Shown here: positions 16,097 to 27,593 of the stretch, piece after piece
Layout: each line of letters begins with the position of its first letter
Numbering within the stretch: the first letter of the stretch is position 1
Source of the DNA: Sphingobium chlorophenolicum
Lineage (GTDB): Bacteria; Pseudomonadota; Alphaproteobacteria; Sphingomonadales; Sphingomonadaceae
Assembly (NCBI RefSeq): GCF_000722875.1
Contig: NZ_JFHR01000040.1
Coordinates: 1-49,717 of the forward strand
Direction: 5' to 3'
Length of the DNA stretch: 49,717 nucleotides
Notes under the pieces: generated by a model
Database searches by the model: none
What the model saw: only the letters and a program-made list of their open reading frames with translations
Told to the model about the DNA's origin: nothing
Program-made: the position numbers and the translations under genes

Positions 16097-16185
16097 CCGC
16101 CGCTGTCCACAGCCTGCAAAAGCCTGTGAATAACGTTAATAGGACGTTGCCCTGCCCGGCGGCCAAGGCTAAGGCCGAAGGTCAA

Positions 16186-16848
16186 ATGACCAGCCCGATC
16201 CTGATCTCGCCCTCCATCCTGTCCGCCGATTTCGCCCGTCTGGGCGAGGAGGTTCGCGCCATCGACGAAGCGGGCGCGGACTGGATTCACATCGACGTGA
16301 TGGACGGCCATTTCGTGCCCAACATCACCATCGGCCCCGGCGTGGTGAAGGCGTTGCGGCCGCACACGAAGAAGCCCTTCGACGTCCATCTGATGATATC
16401 CCCGGTGGACCAGTATCTGAACGCCTTTGCCGAAGCAGGCGCGGACATATTGACCGTCCATCCCGAAGCCGGTCCGCACATCCACCGGTCGATCCAGCAT
16501 ATCAAGTCGCTGGGCGTGCAGGCGGGCGTGGTGCTGAACCCCGGCACTCCAGCGAAGATGCTGGATTATCTGATCGATGACGTCGACCTGATCCTGGTGA
16601 TGAGCGTCAACCCCGGGTTCGGCGGGCAGAGCTTCATCACCAACCAGCTTCGCAAGATCGAGGCGATCCGCAAGATGATCGAGAAGTCAGGCCGCGACAT
16701 CCGTTTGCAGGTCGACGGCGGCATCGATTTCACGACCGCCCCGCTCGCCATCGAGGCGGGCGCGGACGTGCTGGTGGCGGGGACCGCGACCTTCCGCGGC
16801 GGCGCGGCCGCCTATGCCGACAATATCCGGACGCTGCGCGGCGGGTGA
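16186..16848 (+). CDS. rpe: Ribulose-phosphate 3-epimerase
   Basis: 220 residues, a TIM-barrel enzyme that interconverts ribulose-5-phosphate and xylulose-5-phosphate in the pentose phosphate pathway. Seen: [15 protein letters not shown], the metal-binding [26 protein letters not shown] and VDGGI. The start at 16186 has AAGG a few bases upstream; the frame is open further but without features. Its stop overlaps the heparinase-like gene start by four bases (GTGA), so the two are coupled. Confidence 0.96.
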   Translation: MTSPILISPSILSADFARLGEEVRAIDEAGADWIHIDVMDGHFVPNITIGPGVVKALRPHTKKPFDVHLMISPVDQYLNAFAEAGADILTVHPEAGPHIHRSIQHIKSLGVQAGVVLNPGTPAKMLDYLIDDVDLILVMSVNPGFGGQSFITNQLRKIEAIRKMIEKSGRDIRLQVDGGIDFTTAPLAIEAGADVLVAGTATFRGGAAAYADNIRTLRGG

Positions 16849-18611
16849 GCGACCGCCGCCGCCTTTCCCCCCATTCCGTCCCGGAAGAGGCCGGACCCGG
16901 TCCGGAAGACGGAATCGAACAGGGCAAGCGGCTCATCCGCATCGCGGATGACAAGGGGCTTTCGCTGGCCCAGCGGATCGCCAACCGATTTTACCTGCTA
17001 AGCTGGAAGACGCCGATCCACGGCCGCCGCCTGAAGGGGAAATATCCGCTCAAGCTGCTCGCGGTGCCGGACGACGAGATTCCGGGCAATGCCCATGCGG
17101 GACAGGCAATCCGCGCCGGATATTTCCTGTTTCGGGGCCTGAAACAGCCGTTGGGCAAGCTGGATTTCGCCAATTTGGGCCTGATGCCGGGCTTTGCCGA
17201 CTATCTGCACAGCTTTCATTGGCTGCGCGATCTGGCCACCGTCGCCACCCGCGAACAGGCCGCGCCGCTGGCCGAGGGGGTAATGCGCAAATGGCTGGAC
17301 GTCCATGCCGACACGCCCAGCGAACCCGCCTGGCGCGCCGACAATGCGGGCTGGCGGCTGCTCTTCTGGTCGGCCCATGCGCCGCTGATCCTGTCGTCCA
17401 GCGATCTCGTCTACCGGTCGCTGGTGCTGAACTGCATCGCCCGCACCGCCCGCCATCTCGACCGCGGCGCGGACAAGGCGCATATCGGCCTGCCCCGTCT
17501 GGTCGCCTGGGGCGGGATCGTCGCGGCGTCGATGCTGCTGCCCGGCGGCGCGGCGCGCAAGCTGTTCGGCGAAGCGGGCCTGAAACGCGCGCTCGACAGC
17601 GGCCTGCATGTCGATGGCGGCATCATCTCCCGGTCCCCGCTCGACCAGATGGAAGCGATCATGCTGCTGACCATGGTCGCGGCGGTCTATGAGGTTCGGC
17701 GCGAACAGGCGCCGCCTTTTCTGAAAGAGGCGCTGGCCAAGGCGGTTCCGGCGTTGCTGGGGCTGACCCATGGCGACGGCGGCCTTGGCAATTGGCAGGG
17801 CGCGGGCGCGATCGATCCGGCCGCCGTCGAAGCGGTCGTCCGCGCCAGCCGGGTGCGGGCCCGTCCGCTGCGACAGGCCAATGGCTGGGGCTATCAGCGG
17901 CTGGCCGCCGGGGGAACGGTGGTGCAGGTCGATGCCGCTCCGCCGCCGGTCGCGCAACTGGCGGATGCGGGCTGCGCCTCCACCGGGGCGGTCGAGATTA
18001 GTGACGGCCAGCAACGGCTGATCGTCAATTGCGGCGGCGCGGCGCTGGCAGGCGCCTGGATGCCCCGCGATCTGGCGCAGGGCCTGCGCACCACCGCCGC
18101 GCACAGCACGCTGGTGCTGGACGATAGCAATTCCACGGCTCTGCTGCCCGACGGGACGTTGGGCAAGGGCGTGACCGAGGTCGAGATCAACCGACAGGAA
18201 AGCGAGGGCGGCAGCCGCCTGGACCTGTCGCATGACGGCTATGTCCGGCGCATGGGCTATGTCCATCGTCGCCTGCTGCTGATGAGCGGCGACGGCAAGG
18301 AAGTGCGGGGCGAAGACATGCTGACCCCCGCCGCCCGCCGGAGGAAGCCGGTGAAGCTGCCGGTCCATCTCCGCTTCCATCTGGCGCCCGGCGTGGAGCC
18401 GACGCCCACGGCGGACGGGATGGGCGCTTTGCTGCGCATCGATACGGGCGCGACCTGGCAATTCCGCGCCAATGCGGGGAAGCTGGCGATAGAGGAGAGC
18501 CTCTGGACCGACGCCGAAGGACGACCCCATGGCACGCGGCAGTTGGTCGTCACGACCGAAGCGCTGCCTGGCGGGTCGACGATTGGGTGGTTGTTCAGGA
18601 AGGTTGGTTGA
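16845..18611 (+). CDS. Heparinase II/III-like protein
   Basis: 588 residues starting with GTG that overlaps the rpe stop. The first ~330 residues are helix-rich, as in the alpha/alpha toroid of heparinase II/III-type lyases, with [24 protein letters not shown] near the start. The remainder is beta-rich and includes [20 protein letters not shown], typical of the heparinase_II_III C-terminal domain (PF07940). I see no signal peptide, which is usual for this group in sphingomonads. The substrate is unknown: an acidic polysaccharide is likely by family, but a role in the cell's own envelope polymer is only a guess. Confidence 0.87.
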   Translation: MSDRRRLSPHSVPEEAGPGPEDGIEQGKRLIRIADDKGLSLAQRIANRFYLLSWKTPIHGRRLKGKYPLKLLAVPDDEIPGNAHAGQAIRAGYFLFRGLKQPLGKLDFANLGLMPGFADYLHSFHWLRDLATVATREQAAPLAEGVMRKWLDVHADTPSEPAWRADNAGWRLLFWSAHAPLILSSSDLVYRSLVLNCIARTARHLDRGADKAHIGLPRLVAWGGIVAASMLLPGGAARKLFGEAGLKRALDSGLHVDGGIISRSPLDQMEAIMLLTMVAAVYEVRREQAPPFLKEALAKAVPALLGLTHGDGGLGNWQGAGAIDPAAVEAVVRASRVRARPLRQANGWGYQRLAAGGTVVQVDAAPPPVAQLADAGCASTGAVEISDGQQRLIVNCGGAALAGAWMPRDLAQGLRTTAAHSTLVLDDSNSTALLPDGTLGKGVTEVEINRQESEGGSRLDLSHDGYVRRMGYVHRRLLLMSGDGKEVRGEDMLTPAARRRKPVKLPVHLRFHLAPGVEPTPTADGMGALLRIDTGATWQFRANAGKLAIEESLWTDAEGRPHGTRQLVVTTEALPGGSTIGWLFRKVG

Positions 18612-18646
18612 AGGGCGGGTTTGGGTGAAGAACGGACCCATCCTAT

Positions 18647-18777
18647 TCCTCCCCATCGATAGATGGGGAGGGGGACCGCGCGAAGCGTGGTGGAGGGGAT
18701 GGGGCACGACCTCCGAATTTCCCCTCCACCACTCGCTGCGCGAGCGGTCCCCCTCCCCACGCTTCGCGTAGGGAGGA
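18647..18777. repeat. Nested palindromic repeat, family A, copy 3
   Basis: 131 bases with ends TCCTCCCC and GGGAGGA and the same internal order as copies 1 and 2. It lies between the convergent heparinase-like gene and galU. Its first loop matches copy 1 (GGACCGCGCGAAGCGTGG) and its second loop matches copy 2 (CTCGCTGCGCGAGCGG), so the copies look like mixtures of the same modules. Confidence 0.85.
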
Positions 18778-18790
18778 CTAAAGGCGGTCC

Positions 18791-19690
18791 TCAGGCCGCG
18801 GCGGCGATGTCGCTGACGCCCAGCTCCGCCAGCGCGAACTTGCGGATATGTTCGCCCATATCCTCGCGGTCCAGGGCCAGGGCCAGATTCGCTTCGATAT
18901 AACCCGCCTTGGACCCGCAGTCGAAGCGGCGTCCGTCGAAGGTGACGCCGTGGAAGGGCTGCGTGCCGATCATGGACGCCATGGCGTCGGTAAGCTGGAT
19001 TTCCCCGCCTGCGCCCTTTTCCTGCGTTTCTAGTATCTTCATCACCTCCGGCTGGAGGATGTAGCGGCCGGGCAGGATCAGGTTCGAGGGTGCGGTGCCC
19101 GCAGCAGGCTTTTCCACCAGTCCCTTCACCTCGGTCAGCGCGCCGTCTCGTGCGCCCGGATCGATCACGCCGTAGCTGGGCGTCTCCGCCATCGGCACTT
19201 CCAGCGCGCAGACCAGATTGCCGCCGACCTTTTCATAAGCCTCGACCATCTGCTTCAGGCAGCCGCGTCCGGGCTTGCCCTTCATGAATTCGTCCGGCAG
19301 CAGGATCGCGAACGGTTCGTCGCCCACGATGTCGCGGGCGCACCAGATGGCGTGGCCCAAGCCCAACGGCTCCTGCTGGCGCAGGAACACCGCATTGCCC
19401 GGTGACAGGCGGGTGCCGTCCAGCGCCGACAAATCCTTGCCCCGTTCGCGCTGGGTGGCCTCCGCCTCGAACGCCATGTCGAAATAATCCTCGATAGCGC
19501 CCTTGCCGCGGCCGGTGACGAAGATCATCTGTTCGATCCCCGCCTCCCGCGCTTCGTCCACCGCATATTGGATCAGCGGACGGTCGACGACCGGCAGCAG
19601 TTCCTTGGGAACCGATTTGGTCGCCGGAAGGAAGCGCGTGCCGAGACCCGCGACAGGGAAGACGGCTTTGCGAATCGCTTTGTAGGACAT
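18791..19690 (-). CDS. galU: UTP-glucose-1-phosphate uridylyltransferase
   Basis: 299 residues, a normal length. It makes UDP-glucose for exopolysaccharide, lipid glycosylation and trehalose pathways. The nucleotide-binding signature GLGTRFLPATKSVPKELLPV is near the N-terminus, followed by RPLIQYAVDEA and EPLGLGHAIWCARD. The frame extends upstream to 19753, but AGGAGCC directly before the ATG at 19690 fixes the start. It is convergent with the heparinase-like gene, with repeat copy 3 between them. Confidence 0.96.
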   Translation of the reverse strand: MSYKAIRKAVFPVAGLGTRFLPATKSVPKELLPVVDRPLIQYAVDEAREAGIEQMIFVTGRGKGAIEDYFDMAFEAEATQRERGKDLSALDGTRLSPGNAVFLRQQEPLGLGHAIWCARDIVGDEPFAILLPDEFMKGKPGRGCLKQMVEAYEKVGGNLVCALEVPMAETPSYGVIDPGARDGALTEVKGLVEKPAAGTAPSNLILPGRYILQPEVMKILETQEKGAGGEIQLTDAMASMIGTQPFHGVTFDGRRFDCGSKAGYIEANLALALDREDMGEHIRKFALAELGVSDIAAAA

Positions 19691-19776
19691 GAGGCTCCTG
19701 TTTTTTTCGCTAGGCACGCGGAAAGGCTTCGCTCTCCGCCGCGCAAAGATCAAGCATGGAAGATGGCTTACCCCGT

Positions 19777-20238
19777 TCAGACGGCCAGCAAGCGCTGCGC
19801 CACCCCTTCGAGGGAGCCGATCTCCGCTTCGAGTTGCTCAAGCGAGACATGCGTCTGATTATTCCGCGCATCGCGGCATGTGAAGCCGCCGGGCGCGGGC
19901 TGCTGAAAGCCGCCGATGATGAGCGACCGGAACCGGTCGATCCTCTGCATGTCGCGCTCGATATTCGATATTTCCATCAACGCGCCGGCATTGCGACGGT
20001 CGCGCATGGACACCATGGTCCGCAATTCGGTCATCAGTTTCGTCATGCCCGGCCGGGTCCGGGCGCCCACGGTCCGCACATCCCCCATGGATTCCCGCAT
20101 CATTGCGACTTTTGCTTCCAGGCTCTGTTCCAGCATCGTCCAGGCACAGACCAGACGACCGACTGCACACAGAAGCGCCGCATCCTCCGGCGCGTAATCC
20201 GACACTGGCCTTGGATTGATTTCAGAAACCACGTTCAC
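19777..20238 (-). CDS. Hypothetical helical protein
   Basis: 153 residues; I do not recognise a family. The composition is soluble and mostly helical: DAALLCAVGRLVCAWTMLEQSLEAKVAMMRESMG resembles small proteins whose helix carries a Trp-x-x-Leu-Glu pattern, and the C-terminal segment VSLEQLEAEIGSLEGVAQRLLAV could form a coiled coil. It has no signal peptide or membrane segment. It lies 86 bases upstream of galU on the same strand and may share a transcript with it. Its codon use is similar to its neighbours. Confidence 0.6.
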   Translation of the reverse strand: MNVVSEINPRPVSDYAPEDAALLCAVGRLVCAWTMLEQSLEAKVAMMRESMGDVRTVGARTRPGMTKLMTELRTMVSMRDRRNAGALMEISNIERDMQRIDRFRSLIIGGFQQPAPGGFTCRDARNNQTHVSLEQLEAEIGSLEGVAQRLLAV

Positions 20239-20404
20239 TTCGTCCGCGCCCCGGCATATTCATGCTTTTCCTCTCGGACAGAACCTGCCCGTTTTGCAGC
20301 GCAAAAGGCTAGAGGTGCGGGAGGGGACCGCTCGCAGCAGCGGCACAGGCCATCGTCAACTGTGCCCAAACAGCGGTGAACTGTGGGAGTCTTTCCGGGC
20401 TACA

Positions 20405-20578
20405 TTAGAAATCGATAGCGATTCCCTTGCGTTCCCAGTCGCCATAGCGAACCGGGCTCAATTCCTCGTCATGGCGCGAGGGGCTGTCGATCGGGTCGGG
20501 CTGCGGCACCGGCGGGCTCTTCGAAAGATGCGCGGGCGGCTTTACATGCGCGGGGCGCTTGCCGTTGAAGGTTCCCAT
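20405..20578 (-). CDS. DUF1674 / SDHAF4-type small protein
   Basis: 57 residues, read from the ATG at 20578 to a TAA at 20405-20407. The C-terminal SPVRYGDWERKGIAIDF is the conserved DUF1674 motif (RYGDWE-x-KG-x-x-x-DF), which defines the SDHAF4 family; the N-terminal two-thirds is Pro-rich and variable, as usual. In eukaryotes SDHAF4 helps flavinate and mature succinate dehydrogenase subunit A; the bacterial role is inferred from that. AAAGGA lies about seven bases upstream of the start. It is divergent from htpX, with the sdh genes not in this window. Confidence 0.88.
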   Translation of the reverse strand: MGTFNGKRPAHVKPPAHLSKSPPVPQPDPIDSPSRHDEELSPVRYGDWERKGIAIDF

Positions 20579-20666
20579 CGATCCATCCTTTCGATTGCGG
20601 GGGCGTCATCGCGACCCCATATTCGGAATCAGGTCGCTATCTGGGCCGTGAAGGAGATTTACGCAA

Positions 20667-21566
20667 GTGAGTGGGATGAAGACGATGATGCTGTTGTCGG
20701 CGCTGACGGCGCTGTTCATGGCATTGGGCTATACGCTGGGCGGCGGCGGCGGCGCGGTGATCGCGCTGCTGGTGGCGGCTGGCATGAACCTCTTCACCTT
20801 CTGGAACGCCGACAGGATCGTGCTGTCGATGCACAATGCGCGGGAGGTCGACGCGACCAGCGCGCCAGAATATTATAATCTGGTCGCGGAACTGGCCCGG
20901 CGCGCCGGGCTGCCCATGCCGCGCGTCTATCTGATCGATGAGCCGCATCCCAACGCCTTCGCCACCGGCCGCGATCCGGACCATGCCGCCGTCGCCGCCA
21001 CCACCGGCCTGCTGTCGATGCTGAGCCGGGACGAAGTGGCGGGCGTGATGGCGCATGAACTGGGCCATGTGCGCAACCGCGATACGCTGATCATGACGAT
21101 GGTCGCCACCATTGCGGGCGCGATTTCGATGCTGGCCAATTTCGGGTTGTTCTTTCGCGGGGGCAATCAGGAAAATGGCCATGGCAATATCCTCGCCACC
21201 TTGCTGGCGGTGATCGTCGCGCCCTTCGCGGCGATGATCGTGCAGATGGCGATCAGCCGCACCCGCGAATATGGCGCGGACAGGGCGGGTGCGGAGATCA
21301 GCGGCAATCCCCGCGCCCTCGCCTCCGCCCTTGCCAAGATTTCCGGGCGGGCGGAAATGATCCCCAATCCGGTGGCGGAGCGCAATCCCGCCGCCGCCCA
21401 GCTTTACATCGTGCCGGTGCATGTGAGCGAACTCTTCTCCACCCATCCGGCAACGGAAAAGCGGATCGCCGCGCTGGAGGATATGGCGCGTGGCACGGGG
21501 GCCGTCGCCCCGGCTGAGCCGAGGGCGCGCAGGTCCAGCGCCCTCGATCCCCTTCGCCGCGATTAG
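20667..21566 (+). CDS. htpX: Membrane zinc protease HtpX
   Basis: 299 residues. HtpX is an inner-membrane M48 protease that degrades damaged membrane proteins. The zinc site HELGH is at 130-134, with the third ligand in REYGADRAG; membrane segments are near residues 5-50 and 150-200. A GTG at 20667 is ten bases after AAGGAG, a better distance than the ATG at 20676, so I chose GTG. Its stop overlaps the convergent MocR stop by four bases. The tail after residue ~275 is Ala/Arg-rich and probably flexible. Confidence 0.95.
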   Translation: MSGMKTMMLLSALTALFMALGYTLGGGGGAVIALLVAAGMNLFTFWNADRIVLSMHNAREVDATSAPEYYNLVAELARRAGLPMPRVYLIDEPHPNAFATGRDPDHAAVAATTGLLSMLSRDEVAGVMAHELGHVRNRDTLIMTMVATIAGAISMLANFGLFFRGGNQENGHGNILATLLAVIVAPFAAMIVQMAISRTREYGADRAGAEISGNPRALASALAKISGRAEMIPNPVAERNPAAAQLYIVPVHVSELFSTHPATEKRIAALEDMARGTGAVAPAEPRARRSSALDPLRRD

Positions 21567-23026
21567 ATCAGGCGGTCGGCATCCAGCGCCGCGGCGAGTG
21601 AATCGCGGCCGCGGGGCAAGCGGGCGTGCAGCCGCGCATCGGCATCGGCCAGCCGCTCTACGCCAGCCGTCAATTGCTCCTCCGGCAAGGTGAAGGGCAG
21701 GCGCAGAAAGCGTTCGAAGGCCCCGCTGACGCCGAAGCGCGGGCCGGGCGCCACGCGCACGCCATGGCTTTCGGCGATGGCGGCCAGCGCCGTGGCTTCC
21801 CCACGCGGCAGTTCCGCCCAGAGCGACAGGCCACCGGCGGGCGATTCCACGCGCCAGTGCGGCAGATGCCGTTCGATCAACCCCAGCAGGTGATCGCGGC
21901 GTCCGCGCAGCATCTCCGCCCGCGTGCCCAGCCCCTCTTCGCTGTCGATCAGATGGGCGACGGCAAGCTGCTCCACCACCGGGCTGGCCATGTCCATCGT
22001 CGTGCGCAGGCGGCCCAGCGCCGCGACAGTCTGCGGATCGGCGCGAATCCAGCCGACGCGCAGTCCGCCCCAGAAGATCTTGCTGGCCGAACCCAAAGTG
22101 ATGACCTGCCGCCCCGACGGATCGTGCACGGCGACGGGCGGCGGCGGCATATTGTCCAGCCCCATCGCCGCCATCGTCTCATCGATGATCAGCGGCGTGT
22201 GGGTGCGGGCGGCGGCGGCCACCAATGCGCGGCGGGTCGCAGGGTCCATGCTGCGCCCGGTGGGATTGTGGAAATCGGCGATGATATAGGCGAAGCGCGG
22301 GCTGGTCTGGCGGAAGGCCGCCTCCATCGCATCGATGTCCCACCCCTGGGCGGGCAGGCCCACCGGCACCGGCACGACATGGGCCCGCTGCAACGCCTGG
22401 ATCGCGTTATGATAGGTGGGATGGTCGATCACCGCCCGGTCGCCCGGCCCCGCCAGCCAATGGATCAGCAGCGAAAATCCCTGCTGCGCGCCGTTGGTGA
22501 CGATGATCTGGTCCGGGCTGGTCGGACAGCCCCGCCGCTCATAATAGGCCGCGATGGCCCGGCGCAGCGGCGGCAGGCCCAGCGGATCATAGCCCAGTTC
22601 GCCCAGAAAGGCGGGCAGCGTCTGCACCGCCGCCTGATAGGCGCGGCCGACGCCCGGCGCGGCGGGCAGCGCGGCATGGGTCCAGTTCAGGATATTGCCC
22701 TGGCTGACCATATCGATGTCCGGCAAGTCCTGTTCCATCCGGCCGGGGGGCAGGCGGGTGACGCTGCCCGACCCCTGGCGGCTTTCCAGGAAGCCCTCAT
22801 CGCGCAGCCTGTCGAAGGCGGCGGCGATGGTCGTGCGGCTGAGGCCCAGCGCGGCGGCCAGTTCCCTTTCCCCCGGCAGGCGGACGTTGAGGCCGATGCG
22901 TCCGTCCAGCACCAGCATCCGCAGCGCCTGCGCCAATTGGCGATAGGCGGGTTCGGCGCTGTCCTCGGCGCGCCAGGCGCCCAGCAGGCGAAGCAGGGAA
23001 GGAGGCCGCAACAGGGAAGTGGACAT
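21563..23026 (-). CDS. MocR-type regulator (GntR HTH plus aminotransferase fold)
   Basis: 487 residues from the ATG at 23026, which has GGAAGAT upstream; the frame is open to 23062. Residues ~20-90 form a GntR-type winged helix ([47 protein letters not shown]). The rest is a fold-type I PLP aminotransferase domain, with the internal-aldimine Lys in [16 protein letters not shown]. MocR proteins use PLP or its adduct as effector. The divergent neighbour is a YczE-type membrane protein, which marks the YczR-like branch of MocR regulators. Confidence 0.9.
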   Translation of the reverse strand: MSTSLLRPPSLLRLLGAWRAEDSAEPAYRQLAQALRMLVLDGRIGLNVRLPGERELAAALGLSRTTIAAAFDRLRDEGFLESRQGSGSVTRLPPGRMEQDLPDIDMVSQGNILNWTHAALPAAPGVGRAYQAAVQTLPAFLGELGYDPLGLPPLRRAIAAYYERRGCPTSPDQIIVTNGAQQGFSLLIHWLAGPGDRAVIDHPTYHNAIQALQRAHVVPVPVGLPAQGWDIDAMEAAFRQTSPRFAYIIADFHNPTGRSMDPATRRALVAAAARTHTPLIIDETMAAMGLDNMPPPPVAVHDPSGRQVITLGSASKIFWGGLRVGWIRADPQTVAALGRLRTTMDMASPVVEQLAVAHLIDSEEGLGTRAEMLRGRRDHLLGLIERHLPHWRVESPAGGLSLWAELPRGEATALAAIAESHGVRVAPGPRFGVSGAFERFLRLPFTLPEEQLTAGVERLADADARLHARLPRGRDSLAAALDADRLI

Positions 23027-23048
23027 GGCGATATCTTCCAATCCAGAG

Positions 23049-23096
23049 AATGGAGAGGCCACTTATCGAATAATGGCTGTTTTGTAAAAGGCCATT
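23049..23096. promoter_or_regulatory. Candidate operator between MocR gene and yczE
   Basis: In the 89-base divergent gap is an inverted repeat at 23072-23096: AATGGC-TG-TTTT, two bases, AAAA-G-GCCATT, with perfect outer arms AATGGC and GCCATT. A related half-spaced motif, AATGG three bases GGCCA, lies just upstream at 23049-23061. MocR/GntR regulators commonly bind repeated half-sites in the gap they share with a target gene. The sequence is seen; its use as an operator is inferred. Confidence 0.55.
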
Positions 23097-23115
23097 TTGG
23101 GCGATCTCCAGCGCC

Positions 23116-23718
23116 ATGATGATGCACCGTCGCCTTTTTCAGCTTTTCTGGGGCCTTGGCCTCTATGGTTTTTCCATGGCGCTGATGCTGCGCGCCAATC
23201 TGGGGCTGGACCCGTGGGACGTGCTGCATCAGGGGTTGGCGCCGCGACTGGGGCTGAGTTTCGGCATGACCGTCAATCTGATCGGGGCGGTGGTGCTGCT
23301 GCTCTGGTTGCCGCTGCGCCAGAAGCCCGGCATCGGCACGGTCTGCAATATAGTGGTGATTGGCACTGCGGTGGACTTGAGCCTGATGGTCCTGCCGGTG
23401 CCGGAAGGGTATGTCCTGCGCTTCGTCTGGCTGGCGGCGGGGATCGTGCTCAATGGCATAGCGGGCGGCGCTTATATCGGCGCGGGTCTGGGGCCGGGGC
23501 CGCGCGATGGGCTGATGACCGGATTCTGCCGCCGCACCGGATTGCCGGTCAAATGGGTGCGGACCGGGATAGAGATTGGCGTGCTGGCCATTGGCTGGCT
23601 GCTGGGCGGCACGGTTGGGTTGGGCACTGTGCTTTATGCGGCGACGATCGGCTGGATCGTGCATCATGCCCTGCCCTTCTTCACCCTCGCGCCTCGCGAG
23701 CGTCCCGTTCCCGCCTGA
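23116..23718 (+). CDS. YczE/YitT-type membrane protein
   Basis: 200 residues with about five membrane helices and a short Arg-rich C-terminus. The N-terminal half carries NLGLDPWDVLHQGLAPRLGLSFGMTVNLIGAVVLL, typical of the YczE family, and the second half GAYIGAGLGPGPRDGLMTGFCRRTGLPVKWVRTGIE repeats the theme. YczE proteins are presumed transporters, substrate unknown, and are often encoded beside YczR-like MocR regulators, as here. The start ATG at 23116 has no strong Shine-Dalgarno; ATGs at 23119 and 23122 are alternatives. A terminator follows. Confidence 0.87.
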   Translation: MMMHRRLFQLFWGLGLYGFSMALMLRANLGLDPWDVLHQGLAPRLGLSFGMTVNLIGAVVLLLWLPLRQKPGIGTVCNIVVIGTAVDLSLMVLPVPEGYVLRFVWLAAGIVLNGIAGGAYIGAGLGPGPRDGLMTGFCRRTGLPVKWVRTGIEIGVLAIGWLLGGTVGLGTVLYAATIGWIVHHALPFFTLAPRERPVPA

Positions 23719-23732
23719 ACCCGTTGCCCCCT

Positions 23733-23771
23733 GACCGGCCGGCATGGAGCCCCGCCGGCCGGTCCTTTTAT
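23733..23771 (+). terminator. Rho-independent terminator of yczE
   Basis: Perfect 11-base arms GACCGGCCGGC and GCCGGCCGGTC around a 10-base loop, followed by CTTTTATTT. It begins 14 bases after the yczE stop and separates it from the DUF1993 gene. Confidence 0.88.
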
Positions 23772-23803
23772 TTCGGCCGGGTATCGACAGAGGCAAAGGA
23801 GCC

Positions 23804-24346
23804 ATGAATATGGGTTCACCCAACCATGAGGAGAACCCGGTGGCGACCGACCTGTACGACCTGACCGTTCCCGTCTTTCTGCGCGGCCTGCGCAATCTGT
23901 CGGCTATCCTGCACAGGGGCGCCGCCTATGCCGCCGAGAAGGGGATCGATCCGCTGACGCTGACGCAAGCGCGGCTGATCGCGGACATGGCGCCGCTGAC
24001 CGCGCAGATCCAATATGCCAGCGACACCGCCAAGGGCTCGATGATCCGCATCGGCGGGCTGGACCCGGTGCCGATGGCCGACACCGAACAGAGCTTCGCC
24101 GATCTGCAGGAACGGATCGAGAAGACCATTGCCTTCCTTGAATCCGTGCCGCGCGAGCGGATCGACGGGCGGGATGATGCCGTGGTGACGCTGAAGACCC
24201 CGCGTGGGGATTTCACCTTCACCAGCCGCAGCCATGTGCTGGGCTTTGCCATGCCCAATTTCTATTTCCATGTGACGACCGCCTATGCGCTGCTGCGGCA
24301 GGCGGGGGTGCCGCTGGGCAAGATGGATTATCTGGGCGGGATTTAG
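23804..24346 (+). CDS. DUF1993 domain protein
   Basis: 180 residues. Matches DUF1993, a four-helix bundle protein related in fold to DinB: LYDLTVPVFLRGLRNLSAILHRGAAYA, LADMAPLTAQIQYASD-like core, FADLQERIEKTIAFLESV, and HVTTAYALLRQAGVPLGKMDYLGG at the end. Function unknown. The start ATG at 23804 follows AAAGGAGCC. It stands alone between a terminator and a palindromic repeat region. Confidence 0.85.
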   Translation: MNMGSPNHEENPVATDLYDLTVPVFLRGLRNLSAILHRGAAYAAEKGIDPLTLTQARLIADMAPLTAQIQYASDTAKGSMIRIGGLDPVPMADTEQSFADLQERIEKTIAFLESVPRERIDGRDDAVVTLKTPRGDFTFTSRSHVLGFAMPNFYFHVTTAYALLRQAGVPLGKMDYLGGI

Positions 24347-24375
24347 CAGGCGCCGACGGCGCGAACGGACGCCCT

Positions 24376-24506
24376 TCTCCCCTCCCGCAGGCGGGAGGGG
24401 TCGGGGGTGGGTCGCCGCGCCAGCGGCGTTCTTCCCTAGGCGAGGAGGCGGAAGCTCGCTTCGCTCGCGCCCACCCCTAACCCCTCCCGCCTGCGGGAGG
24501 GGAATA
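24376..24506. repeat. Paired GC-rich palindromes, family B
   Basis: Two copies of the family-B palindrome, at 24379-24400 (loop AG) and 24481-24502 (loop CT), with the same 10-base arms CCCCTCCCGC / GCGGGAGGGG found at 5075. The flanking sequences are also inverted relative to each other: GTCGGGGGTGGGTCG on the left and CGCCCACCCCTAAC on the right. Between them lies CGAGGAGGCGGAAGCTCGCTTCGCTCG. The whole block can fold as one large cruciform between convergent genes. Confidence 0.8.
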
Positions 24507-24518
24507 TTTTAGGACATC

Positions 24519-25001
24519 CTAACCCGCGATCAGCCTGATCGCGGCGCTCGACACCCAGCCGCTGAGGCAGGGGCCGTCATAGGGTTGCTTGCGGTCCACC
24601 GGTTCGGCGACGCCGCAATCGGCCGGTTCGGCTGCGTTGTCGGCGGGAGGCGGCGGCGCGATCACCACGCCCAGCCATTTCTGGTCGAGGCTGCGGGTGC
24701 AGACCCAGGCGCGGTCGCCATCCCCCATGCGGGCGATTTCGCGGGCATCGGCGAACGGGGCGGCGCGGACCGCCAGCCCCTTGGCCCCGACCCGCGCCGC
24801 CTGTCCCATCGCGCCGCAGGCGTCGAGGCGGGGGCCGTCTTCCCCGATGGTCACGGGGCGGGTCAGCGTCGATTCCAGGCGGGTTTCCGGCACATCCTCC
24901 CGCGCAGCGCCGGCGAGTGAACTGTTGGGCAACTCTTCCAGCACATCGCTGCTTTTCGAGCAGGCGGCGAGCATCAGGGCCAAGGCTAGGACAATGCGCA
25001 T
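24519..25001 (-). CDS. Lipoprotein with SH3-like domain
   Basis: 160 residues. A lipoprotein signal with lipobox LAAC and Cys14 means it is anchored at a membrane in the cell envelope. After a polar linker, residues ~60-115 (VGAKGLAVRAAPFADAREIARMGDGDRAWVCTRSLDQKWLGVVI) look like a bacterial SH3 domain; the C-terminal part has GPCLSGWVSSAAIRLIAG, with three Cys that could pair. Such domains often bind peptidoglycan or proteins; the partner here is unknown. It is divergent from gyrB across 86 bases. Confidence 0.75.
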   Translation of the reverse strand: MRIVLALALMLAACSKSSDVLEELPNSSLAGAAREDVPETRLESTLTRPVTIGEDGPRLDACGAMGQAARVGAKGLAVRAAPFADAREIARMGDGDRAWVCTRSLDQKWLGVVIAPPPPADNAAEPADCGVAEPVDRKQPYDGPCLSGWVSSAAIRLIAG

Positions 25002-25003
25002 AG

Positions 25004-27589
<2,586 letters not shown>

Positions 27590-27593
27590 TCCG

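Noticed and set aside
16103..16133. DnaA-box-like sequences (TGTCCACAG, TGTGAATAA) before rpe
   Set aside because: Two weak matches without an AT-rich unwinding region, and no neighbouring hemE or dnaA; not an origin.
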